From Pseudobacter sp051955275 (GTDB lineage Bacteria; Bacteroidota; Bacteroidia; Chitinophagales; Chitinophagaceae), in the NCBI RefSeq assembly GCF_051955275.1, contig NZ_JBQCGW010000261.1, positions 7,518 through 71,517 on the forward strand: a stretch of DNA of 64,000 nucleotides. The letters are read 5' to 3'. Numbering within the stretch: the first letter of the stretch is position 1; each line of letters begins with the position of its first letter. Shown here piece after piece: positions 53,034 through 61,005 of the stretch. Both the position numbers and the translations under genes were made by a program. The notes under the pieces were generated by a model, which was not told where the DNA came from, made no database searches, and was given only the letters and a program-made list of their open reading frames with translations.

Positions 53034-53768
53034 ATGGAGTACAACACCATAAGGAATCAACTGGTCATGCGTGAATATGGCCGCCATATTCAGAAGATGG
53101 TTGAGTACCTGGTGGGTATTGAAGACAGAGAACAACGCCAGCGCAATGCCTATGCGGTCATTGAGCTGATGGGATTTCTCAATCCACACCTTAAGAACGT
53201 TGAAGATTTCCGCCATAAATTATGGGATCACCTTTTCCTCATCTCAGACTTCAAACTGGATGTTGAATCGCCCTATCCCATTCCTACCAGGGAAACCCTG
53301 AAAGCGAGGCCCAAGCCGCTTCCTTACCCTAAACGTTATCCGAAATTCTCTCACCTCGGCAAGAACCTGGAGATCGTGATCAACAAGGCGCTGAAAGAAG
53401 AGAACCCGGAAAAACGCCAGGGGTTCGCCAATGCCGTGGCCTACTATATGAAGCTGGCCTACAGCAACTGGCACAAGGAAACCGTTCATGACGACGCTAT
53501 CCAGAGCGAGCTCACCAATCTTACCCAGGGTCAGCTCACGTTCACCAATACTCCGTATGTCCGCCAGCAGCGTCATACAGAAGGAAGGGACAGAGACCGT
53601 GGCGGATATGGCGATTACCGCAACAAACGTGGCGGCGGCGGTGGCGGAAAGAGCTACCAGCAGCGCGATAACAGAGGCGGTGGCGGTAATAATAACCGGA
53701 ATGACCGCAACGACCGTAACGATCGCAATGACCGTAGCGGCGGGAAATTCAAGAAAAGATACAAGTAA
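53034..53768 (+). CDS. DUF4290 protein with RGG/NDR-rich disordered tail
   Basis: A 244-residue protein. The first ~175 residues are the DUF4290 helical domain (MEYNTIRNQLVMREYGRHIQKMVEYL, then RHKLWDHLFLISDFKLDVESPYPI and KLAYSNWHKETVHDDAI). The last ~65 residues are low complexity: GGYGDYRNKRGGGGGGKS, RDNRGGGGNNN, four consecutive NDR units, ending GGKFKKRYK. RGG-type tails usually bind RNA, so an RNA-related role is inferred. The family is restricted to Bacteroidota and has no known function. Start 53034 matches family N termini; upstream in-frame ATGs exist at 53004 and 53013. Confidence 0.85.
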   Translation: MEYNTIRNQLVMREYGRHIQKMVEYLVGIEDREQRQRNAYAVIELMGFLNPHLKNVEDFRHKLWDHLFLISDFKLDVESPYPIPTRETLKARPKPLPYPKRYPKFSHLGKNLEIVINKALKEENPEKRQGFANAVAYYMKLAYSNWHKETVHDDAIQSELTNLTQGQLTFTNTPYVRQQRHTEGRDRDRGGYGDYRNKRGGGGGGKSYQQRDNRGGGGNNNRNDRNDRNDRNDRSGGKFKKRYK

Positions 53769-53789
53769 GTTCTCCTGAAATAATTTTGC

Positions 53790-53823
53790 AAAAGTTGATC
53801 ATACGAATGATCAACTTTTTTGT
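53790..53823 (+). terminator. Terminator between the DUF4290 gene and murA
   Basis: A perfect 13-bp stem, AAAAGTTGATCAT (53790-53802) with ATGATCAACTTTT (53807-53819), loop ACGA, then TTTT. A TAATTTTG box (53781-53788) sits immediately before the hairpin; it may be chance, or could start the murA mRNA within the hairpin. Confidence 0.8.
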
Positions 53824-53858
53824 TTAACCTGTCATCTTAATCAACTCAACCAATAGCA

Positions 53859-55163
53859 ATGCCTTCCTTTGAAGTTACCGGTGGTAAAAAACTCAGCGGG
53901 TCAATTGTGCCTCAGGGCGCCAAGAACGAAGCCTTACAGATCCTCAGCGCTGTTCTGCTCACTCCCGAAAAAGTGACCATCACCAATATTCCGGACATCC
54001 TTGACGTGAACCTGCTCATTGAGCTGCTTGCCGATATGAATGTAAAAGTGGAAAGGCCGCAAAGAGATACCTGCATCTTCCAGGCAGATGATGTGAATAT
54101 CGACTACCTGCACAGCGAAGCTTACCGCAAAAAAAGCGGACAGCTCCGTGGATCCGTGATGCTCGCAGGCCCGCTCCTGGCGCGCTTCCGCAAAGCATTC
54201 ATCCCAAAGCCCGGTGGTGATAAGATCGGCCGCCGCAGGCTGGATACGCATATCATCGGATTTGAAAAGCTGGGCGCGGAATTCACCTACCATCCGGAAG
54301 ATGGATTCTTCCACCTCACTGCCCCCAACCTCAAAGGCGCATACCTGTTGCTGGATGAACCCTCGGTTACCGGAACTGCCAATATCATCCTCGCCGCAGT
54401 GATGGCAAAAGGCACCACAACTATTTATAATGCAGCCTGCGAACCTTATGTGCAGCAACTCTGCCGTATGCTAACGCGTATGGGCGCCCGAATTCAGGGC
54501 ATCGGCAGCAATCTCCTCACTATCGAGGGGGTTGACTACCTCGGTGGAACCGAGCACCGCATGCTGCCCGACATGATCGAGATCGGCTCCTTCATCGGAC
54601 TGGCCGCTATGACCCAGAGCGATATCACCATCAAGAATGTGAGCCTGGAAAATCTCGGCGTGATCCCCGATAAATTCCGCCAGCTCGGTATCCATATGAA
54701 TTTTGTGGGCGATGATATTCATGTGCCTGCGCAGGACCTGTACGAGATCCAGACCTTCCTGGACGGTTCCGTGCTCACCATCTATGATCATCCCTGGCCC
54801 GGCTTTACACCTGACCTGCTCAGCATTGTGCTTGTAGTGGCCACACAGGCCAGAGGCTCTGTGCTTATTCACCAGAAAATGTTCGAGAGCCGCCTGTTCT
54901 TTGTTGACAAACTCATAGATATGGGCGCGCAGATCATCCTTTGCGATCCCCACCGTGCAGCCGTTATCGGCCTTGGCAGGGAGCAGAACCTCAGGGGCAT
55001 CACCATGAGCAGCCCGGATATACGCGCTGGTGTATCATTGCTCATTGCCGCACTGAGCGCTGAAGGCAGGAGCACAATCCAGAATATAGAACAGATCGAC
55101 CGTGGCTACCAGCATATCGACGATCGTTTACGCGCACTGGGCGCAGATATCAAAAGAATATAA
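53859..55163 (+). CDS. murA: UDP-N-acetylglucosamine 1-carboxyvinyltransferase, Cys-to-Asp variant
   Basis: First committed step of peptidoglycan synthesis: adds enolpyruvyl to UDP-GlcNAc. 434 residues, full-length, starting MPSFEVTGGKKLSGSIVPQGAKN with catalytic Lys22. The active-site loop reads KPGGDKIGRRRLD: Asp121 replaces the Cys that fosfomycin alkylates in E. coli (Cys115). The catalytic Asp equivalent to 305 lies in FTPDLLSIV. Proteins with Asp here are active but fosfomycin-insensitive in characterised species such as Mycobacterium and Chlamydia, so intrinsic resistance of this target is expected. Confidence 0.95.
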   Translation: MPSFEVTGGKKLSGSIVPQGAKNEALQILSAVLLTPEKVTITNIPDILDVNLLIELLADMNVKVERPQRDTCIFQADDVNIDYLHSEAYRKKSGQLRGSVMLAGPLLARFRKAFIPKPGGDKIGRRRLDTHIIGFEKLGAEFTYHPEDGFFHLTAPNLKGAYLLLDEPSVTGTANIILAAVMAKGTTTIYNAACEPYVQQLCRMLTRMGARIQGIGSNLLTIEGVDYLGGTEHRMLPDMIEIGSFIGLAAMTQSDITIKNVSLENLGVIPDKFRQLGIHMNFVGDDIHVPAQDLYEIQTFLDGSVLTIYDHPWPGFTPDLLSIVLVVATQARGSVLIHQKMFESRLFFVDKLIDMGAQIILCDPHRAAVIGLGREQNLRGITMSSPDIRAGVSLLIAALSAEGRSTIQNIEQIDRGYQHIDDRLRALGADIKRI

Positions 55164-55187
55164 TTTCTTTGCACTTTATACCTCCTT

Positions 55188-55766
55188 ATGGCTTTTGATC
55201 CACAAAACAAGATCATCATCATCACCGCGCCCTCCGGTGCAGGCAAAACTTCCATCACGCATTACCTGCTGGAAAAATACCCGCACCTCAGCTTTTCCAT
55301 CTCCGCTGCCACCCGTAAACCGAGGGGCAATGAAACACATGGAAAAGATTATTATTTTCTGAGTGAGGAAGACTTCCAGCAGAAGATCCAGAACCAGGAT
55401 TTCGTGGAATGGGAGATGGTATACGAAGGAAAATACTACGGGACCCTTAAATCGGAGCTGGAACGAATCTGGAATAACAACCAGGTACCCGTACTGGATA
55501 TCGATGTAAAAGGCGCTATCCACGTTCAGCAACAATATCCCGAAACTACATTATCCCTTTTTATCGAGCCACCCTCCGTGGATGAACTGAAGAAAAGACT
55601 CCAGAGCCGCGGCACGGAAACGGAAGACAGCCTGGCTGCCAGGGTCAACAAAGCTTCTTACGAAATTTCGTTCAAACATCATTTCCACCGGATAGTGATC
55701 AACGATCACCTGCCCAGGGCAAGGGAGGAAGCTGCCGGCATTATTGAAGATTTTCTGGAACTGTAG
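55188..55766 (+). CDS. gmk: Guanylate kinase
   Basis: Phosphorylates GMP to GDP. 192 residues. P-loop APSGAGKTS (14-22), GMP-binding segment SAATRKPRGNETHGKDYYF, then VLDIDVKGAIHV and the lid Arg region RLQSRGTETEDSLAARV. Full-length. It follows murA by 24 bp and probably shares its transcript. Confidence 0.96.
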   Translation: MAFDPQNKIIIITAPSGAGKTSITHYLLEKYPHLSFSISAATRKPRGNETHGKDYYFLSEEDFQQKIQNQDFVEWEMVYEGKYYGTLKSELERIWNNNQVPVLDIDVKGAIHVQQQYPETTLSLFIEPPSVDELKKRLQSRGTETEDSLAARVNKASYEISFKHHFHRIVINDHLPRAREEAAGIIEDFLEL

Positions 55767-55857
55767 AAACTATTTCACACGTAACAGCGTTAGAATCTTT
55801 CGGGTACATATTATTTTATGTAATACCCTTTGGTTTATATAAATTCGTATACCAAGT

Positions 55858-57138
55858 ATGAGTGTAGCTGTTATAATCATCATCTGCGTAGCGATACTTT
55901 TTATTGCTTACTTTTCCGGCATTGAGGTGGCATTCACTTCAGCTAACCGCCTCAACGTGGAACTGAAAAGAACACAGGGAGCCAGCGGCATCGCTTTCCT
56001 GAGCAGCCTCTATGATAACCCATCCCGCTTCATCGGTACCAATATCGTTGGTTTCAATTTCTTCCTGGTAGTGGCCATTCTGTTCGGAAGTTCAGGCTGG
56101 ACCCAACTGATCCATTTCCTGGGACTGAACGACGATATGAACCTGGTAGTGGTGATGCGCCTGGGCTGTGAGATCCTCTTCTCCTGGATCGTGGTGATCA
56201 TATTCTGCGAGTTTATACCCAAGGCCATTTTCCGCGCAAAAGCAGACAGCGCCCTTTCTTTTTCCGCCCGCTCCGGACTGCTGGCCCTGATGGACGGCAT
56301 ATTCAACTGGGTGGCGGAACTTTTCTCCAGGCTTTCCATCTTCATCCTGAACGTGATCTTTGATATGAGGATCGATAAGAAGAAGGAAATGTTCTCCCGC
56401 TCCGATCTGGATCACTTTGCACAACAGAATACTGATCAGCATAGCCTGGAACACCAGGACCTGAAAACAGAGCTCTTCCGGAATGCCATGAGCCTTCCGA
56501 AAGTAAAGATCCGCGACTGCCTCGTTCCCCGTAAGGAGATCGTAGCCGTGGAGCTCAATTCAACCATCGAGCAGGCAAGAAAAACATTTGTTGAAACCAA
56601 ACTCAGCAAACTGGTCGTATATGAAGGTAATATAGATCAGATCGTGGGGTATATCCACCAGCTGGATCTTTTCAAAGCTCCTGCAACGGTGAAGCAGATC
56701 CTGCTGCCGATCCCCGCTATTCCCGAAAGCATGAACGTAACTGACCTTATCAACAAGTTCACGCGTGAAAGGAAAAGCATTGCCTGGGTGGTGGACGAAT
56801 TCGGTGGAACAGCCGGCATTGTTACCATGGAAGACCTGCTGGAAGAGATCTTTGGTGAGATCCGTGATGAATACGATACAGAGGAATTTGAAGAGAAGAA
56901 GATCTCCGACGACGAATATATTCTCTCAGGCCGGCTGGAGCTGGATCACCTGCGTGAAAAATACGACCTGCAGTTCCCGGAAAACGATTCGGAAACCCTG
57001 TCTGGCTTTATCATTCATCAGCATGAAACGATCCCCAAACTGAAAGAACGTATTATAATCGGGCATTATGAGTTTGAAGTATTGAACGTGAGCGATACCC
57101 GCATTGAAATGGTCCGTCTCAAGATCCTTCACATCTGA
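55858..57138 (+). CDS. CNNM/CorC (HlyC)-family membrane protein
   Basis: A 426-residue protein: DUF21 membrane domain with about four hydrophobic segments (~1-165, including YFSGIEVAFTSANRLNVEL and FCEFIPKAIFRAK), two CBS domains (~205-325, including SIAWVVDEFGGTAGIVTMEDLLEEIFGEI) and the C-terminal CorC_HlyC domain (~340-426). Family members are implicated in Mg2+/Co2+ homeostasis. GldE of gliding bacteria belongs to the same family, so that identity is possible, but gldD is not adjacent. Confidence 0.9.
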   Translation: MSVAVIIIICVAILFIAYFSGIEVAFTSANRLNVELKRTQGASGIAFLSSLYDNPSRFIGTNIVGFNFFLVVAILFGSSGWTQLIHFLGLNDDMNLVVVMRLGCEILFSWIVVIIFCEFIPKAIFRAKADSALSFSARSGLLALMDGIFNWVAELFSRLSIFILNVIFDMRIDKKKEMFSRSDLDHFAQQNTDQHSLEHQDLKTELFRNAMSLPKVKIRDCLVPRKEIVAVELNSTIEQARKTFVETKLSKLVVYEGNIDQIVGYIHQLDLFKAPATVKQILLPIPAIPESMNVTDLINKFTRERKSIAWVVDEFGGTAGIVTMEDLLEEIFGEIRDEYDTEEFEEKKISDDEYILSGRLELDHLREKYDLQFPENDSETLSGFIIHQHETIPKLKERIIIGHYEFEVLNVSDTRIEMVRLKILHI

Positions 57139-57172
57139 TGCTTTAGTAAATCACTACTCATTAACAGGTTTA

Positions 57173-57205
57173 TTGCGTAATCCATCGCTAATACCCTTAA
57201 ATTTG
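57173..57205 (+). promoter_or_regulatory. Promoter of tatC-rpiB
   Basis: TTG (57173-57175), a 22-nt spacer and TAAATTTG (57198-57205), an exact -7 match. Expected start near 57211, ~28 nt before the tatC ATG. Confidence 0.6.
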
Positions 57206-57238
57206 CCCCGCTTTTCATGTTGATCAGCGAACTAATTG

Positions 57239-58096
57239 ATGGCACTATCATTTTTAAAAAAGAGAGCTTCTGAAGAAAATGAGATGACCTTTGTGGATCA
57301 TCTGGAAGCGTTGCGCTGGCATATCATGCGTTCCCTGCTGGCCATCATCGCGGGAGCGATCGTGATGTTCGTGTATATCGACTGGATCTTCGATAATGTG
57401 ATCACCGCACCCCTGCAGGCAAATTTCATCACTTATACCGCCCTCTGTCAGTTCAGCGAATGGCTGGGAGCCGGTCAGGCATTATGCCTTCCTCCGCCTA
57501 ACCATGTTGAGTTGCAGACCACCACTTTCGGTTCACAGTTCATGAGCAGCATCACTATCGCCATTGCAGGCGGGTTCATTGTTGCTTTTCCTTATATTTT
57601 CTGGGAGATCTGGAAATTCATAAAACCTGCGCTCACACCTAAAGAACTGAAAAGCACCAGGGGGTCCATCTTCTGGGTATCACTGTTCTTTTTCCTGGGT
57701 GTGGCATTCGGCTATTTTTTACTGGCACCGTTTACATTCAGCTTCCTCATGAACTATACCCTCGGTACAAAGGGTATTCTGACAGCCAGGCCTACCCTGG
57801 CGGATTACATGGAGAACCTGGTTGATATCATCATCGGATCCGCCATTGCATTCCAGCTACCGGTAGTATCTTATGTGCTTACGCGCATCGGACTGGTAAC
57901 CCCCAAATTCCTGCGTACGTACAGGAAATATGCTTACGTGGCCATCCTGGTGATTGCCGCCATCATCACTCCAAGCCCTGACTGGATGAGCCAGATGATA
58001 GTATTCCTGCCTCTCTGCGCATTGTATGAGTTCAGCGTGATCATCTCCGCACGCGTGTTCAAAAGACAGCAGGAGAAAGACAGGAACTGGCAATAA
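57239..58096 (+). CDS. tatC: Twin-arginine translocase subunit TatC
   Basis: Receptor subunit of the Tat system, which exports folded, cofactor-bearing proteins. 285 residues with six transmembrane segments. Family motifs: MTFVDHLEALRWHIMRSLL near the N terminus, FWEIWKFIKPALTPKE in the first cytoplasmic loop and ITPSPDWMSQMIVFLPLCALYEFSV near the end. tatA/tatE is not in the window. A probable client encoded here is the Gfo/Idh oxidoreductase at 34212-35570. The ATG at 57239 directly follows an in-frame TTG. Confidence 0.96.
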   Translation: MALSFLKKRASEENEMTFVDHLEALRWHIMRSLLAIIAGAIVMFVYIDWIFDNVITAPLQANFITYTALCQFSEWLGAGQALCLPPPNHVELQTTTFGSQFMSSITIAIAGGFIVAFPYIFWEIWKFIKPALTPKELKSTRGSIFWVSLFFFLGVAFGYFLLAPFTFSFLMNYTLGTKGILTARPTLADYMENLVDIIIGSAIAFQLPVVSYVLTRIGLVTPKFLRTYRKYAYVAILVIAAIITPSPDWMSQMIVFLPLCALYEFSVIISARVFKRQQEKDRNWQ

Positions 58097-58128
58097 TCCC
58101 TAACATTGCAACTTATCAAACTTGTCAT

Positions 58129-58581
58129 ATGTCTTCATTCAATCTTTCTTTACCAGTTGCCATTGGTTGCGACCATGCCGGTTATGAGTATAAAACTGCC
58201 ATCGTAAAATGGCTGAACGAAAAAGGTCACCAGGTAGCCGATATGGGCGTATACGAAAATAAATCAGTTGATTACCCTGATTACGCACACCCTGTTGCCG
58301 ATGCGGTGGAGAAAGGCGAAGCGGCCTTCGGTATCCTCATCTGCGGAAGTGCCAACGGCGTTGCCATCACCGCCAACAAGCACCAGGGCATCCGTGCCGG
58401 GCTTGCCTTTGAAACCGATGTGGCGAAGCTCATCCGTCAGCACAACGATGCCAATGTGATCTGCATTCCCGCACGTTTTGTTTCCCTTGATTATGCCATC
58501 AATATGGTGAACCTGTTCATTGAAACGCCGTTTGAAGGCGGCAGGCACCAGACCCGCGTTAATAAGATCGCCTGTTCTTAA
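58129..58581 (+). CDS. rpiB: Ribose-5-phosphate isomerase B
   Basis: Interconverts ribose 5-phosphate and ribulose 5-phosphate. 150 residues, usual length. Motifs: AIGCDHAGYEYK, DYPDYAHPVADAV, ILICGSANGVAITANKHQGIRAG (the RpiB signature with catalytic Ser in GSANG where many family members have a Cys or Thr nearby) and HNDANVICIPARF. It follows tatC by 32 bp and ends at a bidirectional terminator. Confidence 0.95.
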   Translation: MSSFNLSLPVAIGCDHAGYEYKTAIVKWLNEKGHQVADMGVYENKSVDYPDYAHPVADAVEKGEAAFGILICGSANGVAITANKHQGIRAGLAFETDVAKLIRQHNDANVICIPARFVSLDYAINMVNLFIETPFEGGRHQTRVNKIACS

Positions 58582-58597
58582 CGGATCAGCGCTCCCC

Positions 58598-58647
58598 AAT
58601 AAAACGTAAGAGGCCAGACTTTTCAGTCCGGCCTCTTGCGTTTTATT
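58598..58647. terminator. Bidirectional terminator between rpiB and the sulfatase gene
   Basis: AATAAAACGTAAGAGGCC (58598-58615) pairs with GGCCTCTTGCGTTTTATT (58630-58647), an 18-bp arm with one mismatch, extended towards a loop around TTTTCA. The A/T ends give U tracts in both directions between the convergent genes. Confidence 0.9.
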
Positions 58648-58667
58648 TCGCTGTGCCCAGTCGCAGA

Positions 58668-60776
58668 CTATTTGTTATACCGTTTATTTTTCAATAACCA
58701 GGCGGCAGTCTGATAATACGCAATCGCCTGTTCCGCCAAACTATCGGTGACGGTCATACGAACAGAATTACCGGTTACATAATCCGGCCTGAACTGCTCT
58801 ACCTGCTGCACAGGGGATTGTATCACCAACTGATCGTTGCGCAGGTATCCCAGTCCCTGGTAAGTACTGATCAGTGCCCGCTCCCTTCCTGCCGGTAAAG
58901 CAAAAATATCCTGCCCGAAGAACCTGGAACGGTAATTGAATTTCAGCAATCCCAATATCGTGGGCGCAATATCTATCTGCGCTGTAAGCCGCTCATATTG
59001 CTGCGGTTTGATATTCGCAGGGCTATAGATCAGCATGGGGATATGATAACCCGTCACCGGCAACTCAACACTGCCGGCACTTCCCGCGCAATGATCAGAT
59101 ACGATCACAAATACAGTGTTATTGAACCAGGGTTTTGCAGCTGCATCGCGGAGGAATTTGCCGATCGCATAATCCGTATATTTCACAGCACCTTCACGGC
59201 ACTGTGTAGCCGAAGGAATATCGATGCGGCCATCGGGATATGTGTATGGCCGGTGATTGGAAACCGTCATGATCTGAGAGAAGAAAGGCTTCTGTTGCTG
59301 GTAATTCTCATCCAGCTTTTTCAATGCCAGCGAAAAAAGGTCTTCATCGGCCACACCCCAGATATTTGCATAGTGGATCTCTTCAGGTTTTAACGCGCTT
59401 CTGTCTATCACTTCATATCCGTTGGCAGTGAAGAATGCATTCATATTATCGAAATATCCATAACCTCCGTAGATGTATTGTGTAATATACCCCTTGGATT
59501 GAAACACACTTCCCAAAGAGAAAAGATTTCCATTGTCGGGGCGCTTCACAACACTTTGTCCGGGTGTTGGAGGAATGGATAAAGACAATGCTTCCAATCC
59601 ACGCACAGTGCGTGTTCCACTCGCATACAGGTTTTTGAAGAAGATGCTTTTTTCAGAAAGGCTATCCAGGCATGGAGTGATCTGCTGCTGGTTGCCGAAC
59701 GCTTTCATGAAGCTGGCGCTCAGGCTTTCCACGCTGATCATCACCACATTCATTTTCTTTTCAGGCTCATTATAATTGATCTGCCTTTCAAGATTGAAGG
59801 GATCATTACTGGTGAACTGGCTGTTTGGGGCAGACAGTTGTTCTCTCATGATCCTGAATGCCTCTTCATCTTTCAATGATTTGTAGTAACGCTGAAAATC
59901 CAGCTCATTGTTATGGAAGGCTGCCGCGAATTCAAACAGGCCATTGCCTGCCAATTCATTGGCATAAGCGTTATCGCTGAATTTTTTCAAATGATTGTCT
60001 AGCGAGAAAGTGGTGATGGCGGGTAATAACAGCAAACAGGCCGCAATGAAAGTGCGTTTGCCGAACCGCATGCTGGTGCTGGAGGAGGTCCTGATCACAT
60101 TCCGGCTACTGTAAAGGATGAGAAAGGTCAGCACCAGCACAACTGATATGATCCAACCCAGGGGATAAGACTCCCTGATATTGCCTACCACTTCATTCGT
60201 ATAGATCAGGTAATCCACTGCTATGAAATTATACCGGCCGGAAAATTCATTCCAGAAGAACCATTCACTAACGGCATTGAACAGCAGCAGGAACACCACC
60301 AGTCCGAAATCCACGAATAATACCGCCCTTCTCCACTTATGCCTGTATTCGCGGCCTTTCCAGGCCAGGAAAAGGAAGATCAAAAGTCGCAGGATCACCA
60401 GTCCGATCACAGTCTTCCGCAGATCGGCATTGAAGTCTGCAGGTACCAGCTGTGTAAAGATCAGCACGAGGATCAGCGCCACATACAACAGCGCGGACCA
60501 TTTCCAGGCTTTGGGGTGATAGGCTTTTTCATTGGTGAACCAGATATGCAATACAAAGGGGATGATGATGTAGGAGCTCACGGCCAGGTCGTACAGCAAG
60601 CCGATCCCAAATACGCCCAGCACATTTTTCAGGTTCCAGTCGAACACATCATGCACGCGGATCAGCAAGGCCAGCCGGGTAGTAAAAGTGATGGAGAGAT
60701 AAACCAGGATCAATAAATAAATGAGCCCGTACCGGCATTGAAGTCCTTTGCCGATCAGCAGTCGCAATCGTTGCAT
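58668..60776 (-). CDS. LTA synthase-like membrane sulfatase-superfamily phosphotransferase
   Basis: A 702-residue inner-membrane protein: five N-terminal transmembrane segments (~14-225), a linker, and a periplasmic alkaline-phosphatase-fold domain (~335-650). Metal/nucleophile motifs: MNVVMISVESLS, GTRTVRGLEAL with the likely Thr nucleophile, NHRPYTYPDG and FVIVSDHCAG. In Gram-positives this architecture polymerises glycerol-phosphate; Gram-negative members transfer phosphoglycerol or phosphoethanolamine to envelope glycans. Which head group is used here is unknown. An 8-bp perfect palindrome lies 49 bp upstream of the ATG. Confidence 0.9.
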   Translation of the reverse strand: MQRLRLLIGKGLQCRYGLIYLLILVYLSITFTTRLALLIRVHDVFDWNLKNVLGVFGIGLLYDLAVSSYIIIPFVLHIWFTNEKAYHPKAWKWSALLYVALILVLIFTQLVPADFNADLRKTVIGLVILRLLIFLFLAWKGREYRHKWRRAVLFVDFGLVVFLLLFNAVSEWFFWNEFSGRYNFIAVDYLIYTNEVVGNIRESYPLGWIISVVLVLTFLILYSSRNVIRTSSSTSMRFGKRTFIAACLLLLPAITTFSLDNHLKKFSDNAYANELAGNGLFEFAAAFHNNELDFQRYYKSLKDEEAFRIMREQLSAPNSQFTSNDPFNLERQINYNEPEKKMNVVMISVESLSASFMKAFGNQQQITPCLDSLSEKSIFFKNLYASGTRTVRGLEALSLSIPPTPGQSVVKRPDNGNLFSLGSVFQSKGYITQYIYGGYGYFDNMNAFFTANGYEVIDRSALKPEEIHYANIWGVADEDLFSLALKKLDENYQQQKPFFSQIMTVSNHRPYTYPDGRIDIPSATQCREGAVKYTDYAIGKFLRDAAAKPWFNNTVFVIVSDHCAGSAGSVELPVTGYHIPMLIYSPANIKPQQYERLTAQIDIAPTILGLLKFNYRSRFFGQDIFALPAGRERALISTYQGLGYLRNDQLVIQSPVQQVEQFRPDYVTGNSVRMTVTDSLAEQAIAYYQTAAWLLKNKRYNK

Positions 60777-60824
60777 ATTGGGGTACCTTGTTTGGGTTAA
60801 AGTTGAAAAGGTAACGTAAAAGTA

Positions 60825-60843
60825 ATCTGCAATATTTGCAGAT
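60825..60843. promoter_or_regulatory. Perfect inverted repeat upstream of the sulfatase gene
   Basis: ATCTGCAA (60825-60832), spacer TAT, TTGCAGAT (60836-60843). Compact, perfectly symmetric 19-bp site 49-67 bp upstream of the ATG; a plausible repressor or activator operator. No known binding protein can be assigned. Confidence 0.5.
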
Positions 60844-60951
60844 CACCTTTGGAAAACAAGATAAATTCCTGAACCCCTACAAAATGGGAAAGATTTATTC
60901 CATGATCCGGCTGAACGGCTAAAAACTCCGTCTGAATAGTATGGGAGCCAT

Positions 60952-60985
60952 AAAAAAAGCCGGCCAGGAAATACCCGGACCGGCT
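60952..60985 (-). terminator. Terminator after the deoxyhypusine-synthase-like gene
   Basis: AGCCGG (60958-60963) pairs with CCGGCT (60980-60985), with further pairing inside (CCAGG/CCCGG region). On the minus strand it runs into TTTTTTT, 20 nt past the stop codon. The other side also has an A/T run. Confidence 0.75.
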
Positions 60986-61005
60986 AAAAAAAATCTGGCG
61001 CGGTT

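Noticed and set aside
53698..53740. Tandem 9-nt units encoding NDR as a possible CRISPR or satellite
   Set aside because: They are in-frame codons of a coding tail, with no spacers and no more than four units.
53781..53788. TAATTTTG as a murA promoter
   Set aside because: It matches the -7 consensus but has no -33 TTG and directly abuts a terminator hairpin, so chance is as likely.
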